A DNA stretch of 17,910 nt, from positions 106,427 to 124,336 of the forward strand of contig MU631540.1 of the NCBI GenBank assembly GCA_026770615.1, in the 5' to 3' direction. Made by a program: the position numbers and the translations under genes. This document shows, piece by piece, positions 9,001 to 16,872 of this stretch. This stretch comes from Pavlovales sp. CCMP2436 (Eukaryota; Haptophyta; Pavlovophyceae; Pavlovales). The notes under the pieces were generated by a model. That model searched no databases and was not told the DNA's origin. It saw nothing but the letters and a program-made list of their open reading frames with translations. Position 1 is the first letter of the stretch, and each line of letters opens with the position of its first letter.

Positions 9001-9124
9001 CCACACACACACACACGCACACACAACACACGCACACGCGCGCGCGCGCGCACACATACACATACACACTCACTCACTCACACACACTCACACACACTCA
9101 CGCATACACACACACACACACGCA
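9001..9124. repeat. CA/CG/TCAC dinucleotide microsatellite
   Basis: About 125 bp of nearly pure alternating purine-pyrimidine sequence: (CA)n, an internal (CG)n block near 9037-9050, CATA and CTCA variants, then (CA)n again. The frames across it on the minus strand (Val/Cys rich) are artefacts of the repeat. The CG block inside CA repeats is a classical Z-DNA-prone arrangement. Confidence 0.95.
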
Positions 9125-9126
9125 CG

Positions 9127-9292
9127 AGCGCACGTCATAATAATAGTATTCCTGAAAAATTTCGACTCATATCTGACTACACTGATCCGATTTTAATCAC
9201 GATTTTTCAATCCGTCAGCTATTTGTATGCGTCAATTAATATTATAAGCGCACGTCATAATAAATATGCATACTGATTTTTCAATCCGTCAT
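9127..9292 (+). repeat. Partial duplication of an AT-rich segment
   Basis: AGCGCACGTCATAATAA occurs near 9127 and again near 9247. GATTTTTCAATCCGTCA occurs near 9201 and 9276. A related CCTGAAAAA..TC/TTCGAC motif occurs near 9151 and 9305. The shared blocks are separated by different lengths, so this looks like an old tandem duplication with later deletions. Confidence 0.65.
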
Positions 9293-9373
9293 AGTAATAG
9301 TCAACCTGAAAAAGTCCGACATTGCTTCTTGCCACAACGGGTTGGTCTCCCTGAATTTGATCCCCTGGAATTG

Positions 9374-9438
9374 AGGGGGTGGGGGGGAGAGGAGGAGGAG
9401 GGGGTGAGGTGGGGGGGGGGGGGGAGGGGGGAGGGGGA
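9374..9438. repeat. G-rich low-complexity tract
   Basis: G-runs of 5 to 14 are interrupted by single A or T bases over about 65 bp. The tract could form G-quadruplexes. Gly/Glu-rich open frames here come from composition only. Confidence 0.85.
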
Positions 9439-9439
9439 T

Positions 9440-10990
9440 CAAATCGAATTTCACATTTTCAAATTATTGCACGGTATTCAACGAAATTTTACTGGACTTC
9501 TTTTTGCCACCGCATTTTTGTTGTCTGTGAAACGGCAAGCGGTGCCACTCGCTACATAACATCACCTGTTGACCACCTGTTGAGGCAGGGGAGGTTGTGG
9601 CAGGGGTTTAATATCCCCTTGGGCTTGTGAAACAGGCCTTCCACTTTCTAAAATAGGATTCGCGTGTCGAAACAAAACTTCGCCGGTCACGATCCTCGCG
9701 CGGCGCTCGAGCTCGTGGCGTCGCTCCTGTCGCTCGGTGGCCGTGGCGGCCAGTGGGGAATGTGCGGCCGACCTCGTCAAGATTGCTGATCCAGCTCCTT
9801 GCGGCCGCATGCCCCAACACGCACGCCCGGCGACGGACGATCGCAGGACCTCTTTTCGCCCAAATGGCCGATGAACGATCGCAGTACCTCTTTTCGCCCA
9901 AATGTGATCGCCCTAATCGTAGCATATTAATGAATGACGTCCCGGGCTGTCTACCCTCGCCCTCGGGTGGTACCGACTTTTTGTCTACCCGAGGTAACAT
10001 CCACCTGGGATATCACCGTCGGGCTCATTCGGGCTCCGTGCCCCAGGTGCGGGCTCCACGCTTCACGCCTGGGGTAGCAGTAATAACTAATGTCCAATGT
10101 TATTTAATAAACTAATAACAAAATAGGTTTCGTAAAATAGCACAGCCGCTGATCGCTTTGCCTCAAGCAGGAGCCAGGCGCCGATGCACAGCGAATCCCG
10201 CCCCAGGCAGGGGCTTCGATTTTACTTATATATATATTTGTATTATTTATTAGTGGAACCTAAGTGAAGATACCTAGACGCAGGATTTGACGGGAAAATT
10301 CTTCGGTCATGCGTTTAAACACCTAATTCTGAAGGTCAAAAGACAAGAAATTGACCATCGAAGTGAGGATGGTATTTCAGCATCCGAGTCAACGCACGTC
10401 CACTCACTTTGGAGGCCCTGTTCAGCATACTCGCGTTCACTCACAGACACAGACGAGATCGTGCAGACTTTGACACAGAGAGAGAGGTTGTGAGGTGGAT
10501 GGAGTCGTGTACGTGTACGCCACAGTCTCTCTCTCTCCCCCCCCCACCACACACACACCCACACCCTCATGCACCAGCACGCACACCCTTAGGTGTGAGT
10601 GTGATATAACTCATAACATTGAAGTTGTTCTCCTTCGAATTATGCGTTTAGCGGCATCTTCAAGGTTCGATAACTCAGCACAAAAAACAAAACAAAAAAA
10701 CTCGGCCAGTTAAGGTTTTCACTGTGCACCGAGAGCTGGCTCCAGCAGAGCGGGGGCTGCTCGCTCCGCTGCCCATCTCAGTGGGTTGCTGGTAAAGCTA
10801 TACATTTATTCGTAATTTGTCTGACGAAGTTGATGGTAACTGCAGCAGAGTCTCTGTCCGCTACCCGCAGACTCTCTGTAGTCCACCCCGTCATTCGGCT
10901 GGCACGTCGTGCATATCCTCCAGCACTACTATACAGGGTTCGATCGCGGAAGAGATAAGAAGCCGTAACGTTAAGAACTTGGGCCTCTTT
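9440..10990. other. Long stretch without a recognisable gene
   Basis: Open frames of 60-130 codons occur on both strands, but none shows a family signature and several overlap. Visible structure includes a 30-bp direct repeat (9837-9904). An 8-bp inverted repeat (CCTCGGGT with ACCCGAGG) lies near 9958-9995, and a CCCCAGG/CCTGGGG inverted repeat near 10042-10075. A CT/CA-rich tract covers 10525-10580, and there are AT-rich blocks around 10090-10130 and 10225-10250. I see no RNA gene. Confidence 0.55.
9837..9904 (+). repeat. 30-bp direct repeat, period 38
   Basis: ACGATCGCAG followed by G/T and ACCTCTTTTCGCCCAAATG occurs at 9837-9866 and 9875-9904 with one difference. The near identity suggests a recent slippage duplication. 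Confidence 0.85.
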
Positions 10991-10994
10991 TTGG

Positions 10995-11140
10995 GTGTAA
11001 GTTTCTAGTCAAACGTCCGTCCCCGGGAGGCTCACACCGGACTCAAGCGTTGAAAAACACTTTGATCCAGGGACGATCCACCCCGGGCACACGGATACCG
11101 GATCCCCACCACTGATCAGGTCAGACGTACACGACAATAT
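10995..11140 (+). repeat. Dispersed repeat R1, copy 1
   Basis: It starts GTGTAAGTTTCTAG, includes AACGTCCGTCCCCGGGAGG, GTTGAAAAACA and CACACGGATACCG, and is repeated with many substitutions and small indels at 11384-11515. Repeat R2 follows about 40 bases downstream in this copy. No ORF or TIR was recognised, so the class is unknown. Confidence 0.8.
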
Positions 11141-11179
11141 CGATGTGTGCTGGCTATGGCTTCGGTCACCCCCGGGCAG

Positions 11180-11325
11180 TCCGCAAGTGGGGGACGACCA
11201 TCCTGAGCACTGTGAGCCTCCATATGTAATTGAAGACAAAGCTCGGTCTAGGCTTGCTGGATTCGTCTCGGAGAGCTCTATTTTATAAATTTATCAGAAA
11301 TTTGTAAGTTTGAATGCGTGGGGTA
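11180..11325 (+). repeat. Dispersed repeat R2, copy 1
   Basis: It starts CCGCAAGTGGGG, contains CTGAGCACTGT, AGCCTCCAT and a 20-base match within GGCTTGCTGGATTCGTCTCG, and ends in an AT-rich TTTATCA..AATTTG. A copy in the same orientation lies at 16990-17136, about 5.8 kb away. It is probably part of an old interspersed element together with R1. Confidence 0.85.
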
Positions 11326-11383
11326 GTAAATTAGTAACTAACAACGTGCTCTTTTTTTTAAAGGGGGGATTGGTGGATACAGT

Positions 11384-11515
11384 GTGTAAGTTTCTAGTTA
11401 AACGTCCGTCCCCGGGAGGATCTCACTGGATTTAAGTGTTGAAAAACATTCAGATCTAGGGATCCACCCCGAGCACACGGATACCGTCCCCACCGCTGAT
11501 CAGTTCAGCCACACG
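11384..11515 (+). repeat. Dispersed repeat R1, copy 2
   Basis: This is a second copy of the 10995 repeat, offset by 389 bases, with small deletions (for example around the GGGATCCACC segment) and substitutions. R2 does not follow it; the sequence downstream is unrelated and becomes AT-rich. Confidence 0.8.
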
Positions 11516-12061
11516 ACGATCGACGACTGACGACTCTCGACTGGCGCGCTGACCGACCTCCACTGCTCTCCCTCGCGTCTTCTGAAAATGCAGTATTTAG
11601 CATAACGAAGAAATACTTTTAAATGTGAGAAATGTTGGATACAGTATATAGCATTCTAATTTTTCGTATGTAATTTTTAGAAGTAGGTGAGTTATTGGGC
11701 GTTCATTTTTTTAAAAAAAGTTGGATGAAAATCTACTGCAGATGCAAATATTTAAATTTAAAATTGTACTGGCCACATTTCGTTGTTGTCGTCGACGAAG
11801 CGCTCAGGATGGTCGTCCACTGCCCGGGGGTTGACCGGTGCCATAGCCTGCTGCCATCGATAGTTACAATTTAAGCAAAATTTAATCATCGTTAGCTTTT
11901 TAAGCCCGCGATACCCTGTGGCTTGCAGCTTTTTTAATAAAAGTTTTTTTTAACGTCCCCCGACTTGCAGCCCGAAGTCGTACGGGCATGACATCCATGC
12001 GGCGCTTCTAAATCTAGTTTCTTAAGGAATATACAGTAGCTTGGAACTTTCCGCTACGATC
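11516..12061. other. AT-rich stretch downstream of the phosphatase gene
   Basis: The sequence is markedly AT-richer than its surroundings, with several T- and A-runs, and no ORF of note. It holds the 3' flank of the minus-strand phosphatase gene. I cannot pick a polyadenylation site with confidence. Confidence 0.5.
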
Positions 12062-13021
12062 TCAGCTGAGGTCATCGAGACCAGTGACTTTTGCCTCGGC
12101 CAAAACCGCCACCAGCTCGTCGTGAGCCGCCGCGTTCGAAGCGATGAGCGGGCGCGTGGCGATTTTGTGCGGTGAGCCATCGAGGCCGGTGACCAAGCCA
12201 CCTGCCTCGCGCACGATCAGCACGCCAGCCGCCGTGTCCCACGCATTCAGGTCTGCCTCGAAGTAGGCGGAGAGGCGGCCGCACCCCACCCACGCGAGCA
12301 TGATGGCTGCACTTCCGAGCATGCGGATGGTGCGGCAGCGGGTACCAACGGCCTGCATTCCGCGTAGCATCGGGCGGAGGCTCGCCTCATTGGGCGCGAA
12401 GCCGGTCGAGACGACCGCATCCTCGAGCCGCTCTAGACCACAGAAGATGCGCTCGCCGTCGAGCATCGCACCCTGCCCCAAGCATGCCGTGAAGATCTCC
12501 TCGCGGAAGGGGTCAACGATGACACCGCATACCAGCTCCCATTCACGCGTCGCCGCGTTGCGCCGAGCAACGCCGATGGAGATGCCAACCATTGGCAGCG
12601 ACTGCACAAAATTGGTCGTGCCGTCAATCGGGTCCACGATCCACAGGTAGTCGGAGCTCGCGCCGTCCATCGCGCGGGCGATGGCCTCAGAGCTCGCCTT
12701 AGAGCCGGCTGGCACAGACTCCTCGCCAAGGAAGTTGTGGTCGGGGAAGGCGCGCGTGACGTGCGCCTCGATGAGCGCCTGCACGGCCCCGTCGACCTCC
12801 GTGAGCAGGTCGCCGCGCGAGGCCTTGGACTTTATCACTTCCGCGCCGAGCCGGGCGCGGACGACGACCGAGGACGCGCGCCCGGCCTCGACCGCCACCG
12901 ACCGCAGGTGTGAGAGCTCCATCCCTGCCGCGCCGCCGAGAGCAATTAGCGCGAGTGCAATTAGCGCCCCGCGAGGTCGGTGCGAGGTCTTGAACCCGTC
13001 CGCCATCCTGAAACTTTTCAT
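12062..13021 (-). CDS. Inositol monophosphatase family phosphatase
   Basis: A 319-residue frame ends in TGA. Members of this Mg-dependent, Li-sensitive fold hydrolyse small phosphate esters such as inositol 1-phosphate, histidinol phosphate or PAP; the exact substrate is not readable here. The metal-site motifs are all present: GEES (99-102), DPIDGTTN (130-137) and WD (261-262, followed by an AAGVLIVREAGG signature). A DLLTEVD motif is at 71-77. Residues about 17-34 are strongly hydrophobic (GALIALALIALGGAAG), beyond the usual family start, and suggest a signal peptide or membrane anchor, so secretory or organelle targeting is likely. Met6 (ATG at 13004-13006; A at -3, G at +4) has much better start context than Met1 and may be the true start. 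The gene is divergent from its neighbour 75 bases away and lacks internal stops. Confidence 0.9.
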   Translation of the reverse strand: MKSFRMADGFKTSHRPRGALIALALIALGGAAGMELSHLRSVAVEAGRASSVVVRARLGAEVIKSKASRGDLLTEVDGAVQALIEAHVTRAFPDHNFLGEESVPAGSKASSEAIARAMDGASSDYLWIVDPIDGTTNFVQSLPMVGISIGVARRNAATREWELVCGVIVDPFREEIFTACLGQGAMLDGERIFCGLERLEDAVVSTGFAPNEASLRPMLRGMQAVGTRCRTIRMLGSAAIMLAWVGCGRLSAYFEADLNAWDTAAGVLIVREAGGLVTGLDGSPHKIATRPLIASNAAAHDELVAVLAEAKVTGLDDLS

Positions 13022-13095
13022 CGAGGCAGCAAGGGCGCTCTGCGCGACGCCGACACGCTCGCGCGCGCGCTGCTGTTACTCCGCTCCCGTGCCAG
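13022..13095. promoter_or_regulatory. Short divergent intergenic region, candidate bidirectional promoter
   Basis: Only 74 bases separate the two divergent start codons (about 89 if the phosphatase starts at Met6). The region is GC-rich with a GCGCGCGCGC run and no TATA box. A pyrimidine-rich stretch ending CCAG directly precedes the plus-strand ATG and resembles a 3' splice site, so the real promoter of that gene could lie further upstream. Function is inferred from position only. Confidence 0.35.
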
Positions 13096-13977
13096 ATGCT
13101 CGGCCGTCTCGGAAAGCGCGCGGCAGATCATGCCTCGAATAACTGGGGGTGGTACCTACTCTGCGGCGGGGGCGGCTCCTTTGGCAACTACATCTACTGC
13201 AACTTCGCCACGAGCAAGCGGCGGACGACGCTGCTGGGCGCGGTCGAGAAGCGCCTGCCCGTCAACTCGGACGAGCTGCTCGAGCTGCGCAGCGTGAACG
13301 AGATCCACGCGGCGGCGCTGCTCGACGTGGAGCGCGCGCTGATCGCTGGCCGGCGCAAGATCGCCGTGGACGGCGAGGTTGCCCTCGGCGAGCTGCTCGA
13401 GGCGCTCCCGCGCCTGCTGGGGCGCGAGATCGCGGAGGGCTACGGGGTGGAGCGCATGCTCGCCGCGATAAGCGACAACGGGCGCGCGCGGCTGCGCGTC
13501 GCGGAGGCAATCGCCAGTCTGATGTTCATCAGCATCGACTCGGTCGGCGAGCGACTGGGCGGCATCTACTCCGCCTACAGCCACGAGCTGCAGGGCGAGG
13601 GCGTGCCCCTCGCGCAGGCACGCAAGCTGGTGGAAGCGCTGCTGGCCACCGGACAGGTCCCGCTCGAGAAGCGCGTGGTCGAGGTGAAGCGGCCCTTCTA
13701 CCTGCCCAACGAGTGGGAAGAGCTCACGGCCGACGCCGTCATGGCGCGCATCCCGCCCGAGGACGTGCAGGACGACGCGCTGAGCGAATCCGCCTTCAAG
13801 CGCTTCCTCTGCTCTGATTTGGTCTGTATCTGGGGCGAGTGCTACCGCATCGCCGAGGAGGCCGAGCGCAAGAAGGCGATCGAGCTTGAGGCGGACCGCA
13901 AAGTCAATCCCCCTTGGTGGGCATTCTGGCGATCCGCCCAGCCCGCGTCCGCCGAGGCCGCGGCGGCAGCCGAGTGA
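13096..13977 (+). CDS. Unrecognised 293-residue protein
   Basis: The frame is long, free of stops, codon-biased like its neighbours, and ends in TGA. I do not recognise the family. The N-terminus has a Gly-rich, Trp/Tyr-containing stretch (WGWYLLCGGGGSFGNYIY, 17-34) that might be a membrane or targeting element. Residues 44-190 look largely helical, with Leu/Arg/Glu-rich segments. Residues 195-206 (VKRPFYLPNEWE) precede an acidic part (209-229), then FLCSDLVCIWGECYRIAEEAE (237-257, three cysteines). A charged helix and a Trp-rich NPPWWAFWRS (271-280) follow, then an Ala tail. The frame stays open upstream of the ATG, and a splice-acceptor-like CCAG precedes it, so the protein may be longer. 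It lies head to head with the phosphatase gene. Confidence 0.75.
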   Translation: MLGRLGKRAADHASNNWGWYLLCGGGGSFGNYIYCNFATSKRRTTLLGAVEKRLPVNSDELLELRSVNEIHAAALLDVERALIAGRRKIAVDGEVALGELLEALPRLLGREIAEGYGVERMLAAISDNGRARLRVAEAIASLMFISIDSVGERLGGIYSAYSHELQGEGVPLAQARKLVEALLATGQVPLEKRVVEVKRPFYLPNEWEELTADAVMARIPPEDVQDDALSESAFKRFLCSDLVCIWGECYRIAEEAERKKAIELEADRKVNPPWWAFWRSAQPASAEAAAAAE

Positions 13978-14370
13978 TGCACCTCCTGGGCGGCCCGGGT
14001 TAGGTAACAGTACAATAGTGAGCGCTCAGTGACGGTAGACTTGCGGGGTCGACGAGATACTAAAAGTAAGTAACTAACATTTCCAAAACTCTCACTTTAT
14101 ACCCGCGTCATTTTATACCCCCTCCCCCTTGTCCTGGCCTGTAGGGGGGGGGGGGGCAACATAGAATTTTCACCGATCGAAGGGGCAGGGGGGTGCCCCA
14201 ACATAAAATTGCGCCGCAGACGGAAAAGAAAATGCGGAGGGGGGGTGCGCAACCTCTGAAAATGCTTGTCTGCCCGGGAGGGGGCCAGGGGGGGTTCCAA
14301 CCTCCGGACCTGGCCCCACGCGTACCTGCAGGGGGGGTTTCAACCTCTGCACCTGGCACACACGCACGTA

Positions 14371-14452
14371 GCCATAGCCTGGTCCTAGCCCTAGCCCTCC
14401 CTAGCCCTAACTGTAGTCCTGACTCTAGCCCTAGCCCTAACTCTAGCCCTCC
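14371..14452 (+). repeat. Degenerate telomere-like CCCTAG/CCCTAA tract
   Basis: Units TAGCCC, CTAACT, GCCCTAA and GTCCTGACTC recur for about 80 bp. CCCTAA is the complement of the TTAGGG telomere repeat, and most units differ from it by one or two bases. The tract lies inside the copy B transposon-like element, so it is interstitial, not a chromosome end. Confidence 0.65.
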
Positions 14453-14454
14453 CG

Positions 14455-14627
14455 CCACCGACCCCGCAGAGCCCGACGCAGAGCCCGCCGCCAAGCCCAT
14501 CGCCGCCGCGCCTGCCGCCGCCAAGCCCGCAGCCGCCACGCCTGCCGCCGCCCAGCCCGCCGCTGCCGCGTCTGCCGCTGCCGCTGCTGTCGCCACGCCC
14601 ACCGTCGCCGCGCCCGGCGCCGACTAG
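14455..14627 (+). other. Pro/Ala-rich reading frame inside TIR element B
   Basis: The frame that ends at TAG 14625-14627 encodes about 55 residues of Ala/Pro/Lys repeats (blocks such as PAAAKPAAATPAAAQPAAA) of the kind found in interdomain linkers. Upstream of about 14455 the same frame runs through the telomere-like and poly-G repeats and looks non-coding. It may be a captured gene fragment or simple GCC-type expansion. I do not call it a gene. Confidence 0.4.
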
Positions 14628-15187
14628 TCCGCCGCAGCCGAGCCTGCCGCAGCCGAACCTGCCGCAGACACAGCCCGCCGGGCGCTCCGAACCCACCGAC
14701 TAGCCCGCCGGTTCCATGTCCGCCGACGGACGGCGTGGCAGAGTGTGTCTGACAGAGAGACGTGGCGACTGTCTGCCTGACAGACATCCTTCACATAACG
14801 AATTCCATGTAAAATTCGGTTCATTTAGTACAGACGGGTAGAAAAATAATTAATATATCTTTATTTATACTTATCGTTTTTTAAAATATTTCTTTATTAA
14901 AACATATTAAATACAAATGTCCACGTACTCAAGCAGCTGGCCCTGGCCCCTATATAAAATGTGCCGCGTGCGCCTTCTGAGCCTGTTTTGCATAGGCAAT
15001 CTCCATGCCACAGGCTTGGAGGGGGGGGTCCCAATCTCTGTGGGCGGCCAAGGTTCACTGTAGGGGTAGGGGGGTACCCCAACATAGAATTATCACCGAT
15101 CGGAGGGGTAGGGGAGTGCCCCAACATACATTGTTTAAAAGTACCCTACAGGAGGACAAGGGGGGGGCTTTCAAAATGACGCGGGTA

Positions 15188-15897
15188 TTACAATGATGCA
15201 TAACTAGTTAGTTATAATATAGGTTAAATAGTTAAAATTTTCGTGTGAGTCACGTTTGCTCACTGCCCTTCGTCTTGCTGCCATCCTCGCTGTCCTCTTC
15301 TTCTTCCGCAGCTGCCTCTTGCTGCTGCCCCTTGCGGTCGCCGCTTGCGACTCGTCCTGGTACCCTCGTCTTCCTTCAAATTCAACGCGGATAAGCGGGG
15401 GATAAACGCCGCGGGCTTTGCCACTCTATAATTCTGTGAGTGAACACCTCCAGGTGAACACTGCTGAGCCGCTTATATTACGAGCCGCGCAAATATACTA
15501 CTGATAGGAACTTCCGGAACAGTCAGAAGCCAGATTAAATTCCTATATCAACATAATCTAAGTGGCTCAGCAGTTAGTTTGCAACAGATCCATGGGGAAA
15601 AGATAATTATTTCCGTGGGAACACCATCCTCAGTCGCCCCTCCCCCCCCTCCCCCCCCGGCCCTGGCGCTTAACCAAACAAAGGTTGCCAAACGCCGGGA
15701 AGGGAGGCACGGGGCCAAACTGACTCAACCAAAGGGTGCCCACCTTAGGACCCCCACCTAAGGCTAGAGGGGCCAACGGCGTAAAGGACCAAGAATTGAA
15801 ACGGGCGGATCTCGCCACCGCTTTTTAAAAAGCAACACGCGCGAAAACGCTAGAATCGACGTCAGAGTGCGACGGCGCTCGGGAGGCAGAGGGGCGG
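15188..15897. other. Intergenic stretch upstream of the dehydrogenase gene
   Basis: It contains the right TTA flank of element B, a CTTC/GCTGC-rich stretch (15260-15370) and a GTGAACAC direct repeat (15440-15460). The 115-bp foldback at 15460-15574 and a poly-C tract (15636-15660) follow. The last 100 bases should include the promoter of the plus-strand dehydrogenase gene, but no clear element can be assigned. Confidence 0.5.
15460..15574. mobile_element. 115-bp foldback sequence, possible MITE
   Basis: ACTGCTGAGCCGCTTA at 15460-15475 is complementary to 15559-15574 with 15 of 16 positions matching. A second, inner pair (ATAGGAA near 15505 with TTCCTAT near 15540) is nested between them. No direct duplication flanks the ends, so a mobile origin is unproven. 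The structure could instead be a transcribed hairpin. Confidence 0.6.
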
Positions 15898-16872
15898 ATG
15901 GCTCGCACGACGACCTCTGCGATTACAGGTGCCTTCTCCTACACAGGCCGGTACTTGGCACGTCGGCTGCTAGACGATGGTCAGCGCATCGTGAACCTGA
16001 CGAACCACCCAAACCGGCCCGTTGCTTTCTCGCCTGCGGAGCTTGCCCGCATCCGCACGCTGCCGCTCGATCTCGCGGACGAGGTGGCGCTCGCACGCGC
16101 GCTGGAGGGCGTGGACGTGCTGTATTGCACGTGGTGGATCCGATTCGCAGTCGGCGGGGATACGCACCAGAAAGCCGCTGCGCGTTTGCAGCGGTTCTTC
16201 GGCCTGGCCAAGGGTGCGGGCGTGCGCAAGGTCGTCTTCTCTTCGCACACGCGCGCGCGCGAGGACTCGCCATACGCCTACCTCGCGGGGAAAGCCACGG
16301 CCGAGCAGCATCTGCGCGAGAGTGGCATCGACTACGCCATCGTACGGCCGTGCGGCATCTTTGGCGACGGGGCGTCCGAGAGTATCTTGATGAACAACGC
16401 GGCCTACGTCCTAAGGAGAACGCCCCTTTTCCTGCTGGCCGGCAGCGGGAACGATCGCTTCCAGCCGATCCACGTGCGCGATATGGCAGCCCTGTGCCAA
16501 TATTTGGGTGAATCCGTTTCCTCGGGCGAGGAGCGTGACGCGTGTGGGCCCGACGCGCCCACCGCGCGTGAACTCTTCACGCGCGTCGCGCGCGCGTGCG
16601 GCTCGCGCGCGTTCGTGGCTGCGCCTGGTTTGCCGACGCGGCTGGTAACAATGATGACCAAGCCGCTGGATTTGTGGACGGGCGACATCCTCCTGGACAC
16701 TGATGATTTGGATCTCATGTGCAGCGGGCTCACGGTCGCAGACGACCCGAACGACGCGGCCATTGCCTCGCGGCGCAGCCTGTTCGCCTGGCTCGACGAG
16801 GTGGGCCCCGAGTTGGGCCGGGAGTACGTCTCGTCGGTCAAGCGCTACTACGACAAGCCACGGCCGAGCTGA
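15898..16872 (+). CDS. NmrA-like / NDUFA9-like atypical short-chain dehydrogenase
   Basis: A 324-residue frame runs from ATG (G at -3, G at +4) to TGA. The N-terminal Rossmann region starts directly: TGAFSYTGRYLARRLL (10-25) is the nucleotide-binding glycine motif in the form used by atypical SDRs that bind NAD(P). Further family features are the GVDVLYCTWWIRF strand (70-83) and Y128xxxK132, in the usual Tyr/Lys position. DYAIVRPCGIFGDG (145-158) and DRFQPIHVRDMA (186-197), near the substrate and cofactor pockets of this group, complete the set. Closest in style are bacterial stand-alone NAD(P)-binding epimerase-like proteins. No transit peptide or membrane segment is visible, so a cytosolic place is likely. 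Substrate cannot be inferred. It has no introns or breaks, and no neighbour shares its pathway. Confidence 0.9.
   Translation: MARTTTSAITGAFSYTGRYLARRLLDDGQRIVNLTNHPNRPVAFSPAELARIRTLPLDLADEVALARALEGVDVLYCTWWIRFAVGGDTHQKAAARLQRFFGLAKGAGVRKVVFSSHTRAREDSPYAYLAGKATAEQHLRESGIDYAIVRPCGIFGDGASESILMNNAAYVLRRTPLFLLAGSGNDRFQPIHVRDMAALCQYLGESVSSGEERDACGPDAPTARELFTRVARACGSRAFVAAPGLPTRLVTMMTKPLDLWTGDILLDTDDLDLMCSGLTVADDPNDAAIASRRSLFAWLDEVGPELGREYVSSVKRYYDKPRPS

Larger units (their letters stand above)
14100..15187. mobile_element. 1088-bp TIR element, TTA duplication, poly-G repeat interior (family copy B)
   Basis: The left end TACCCGCGTCATTTT (14100 onward) is exactly matched by the complement of the right end (15173-15187). 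The match resumes in the subterminal CCCCC..TTGTCCT and CCTGTAGGG. TTA flanks both sides (14097-14099 and 15188-15190). Near both ends are direct-orientation repeat units of 40-50 bp that begin with a G-run followed by TNCCAACNT. Two of them (14159-14205 and 15079-15125) share ACATAGAATT, TCACCGATCG and GTGCCCCAACATA. Between the arrays lie a telomere-like tract, a Pro/Ala-rich frame and an AT-rich block (14820-14920). No transposase is seen. It belongs to the same family as 3718-4205. Confidence 0.88.

Noticed and set aside
8849..9077. Minus-strand Val/Cys-rich small proteins
   Set aside because: They are translations of the CA/CG microsatellite.
8955..9292. CRISPR-like spacing of short direct repeats
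   Set aside because: Only two copies of each, unequal spacing and low-complexity surroundings; the window is eukaryotic.
11240..11275. tRNA B-box-like sequence in repeat R2 (complement of GGATTCGTCTC), suggesting a SINE
   Set aside because: Match is partial, no A box at proper distance and no tRNA fold could be drawn.
13149..13817. 222-codon plus frame overlapping the unknown gene
   Set aside because: Arg/Ala-rich shadow in another frame; the 13096 frame has balanced composition and structured motifs.
14100..15187. Chromosome end, suggested by the telomere-like tract
   Set aside because: The tract is short, degenerate, and bracketed by TIRs with a TTA duplication, with genes on both sides.
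15867..16511. 214-codon plus frame overlapping the dehydrogenase
   Set aside because: Shadow frame; the 15898 frame carries the clear SDR motifs.
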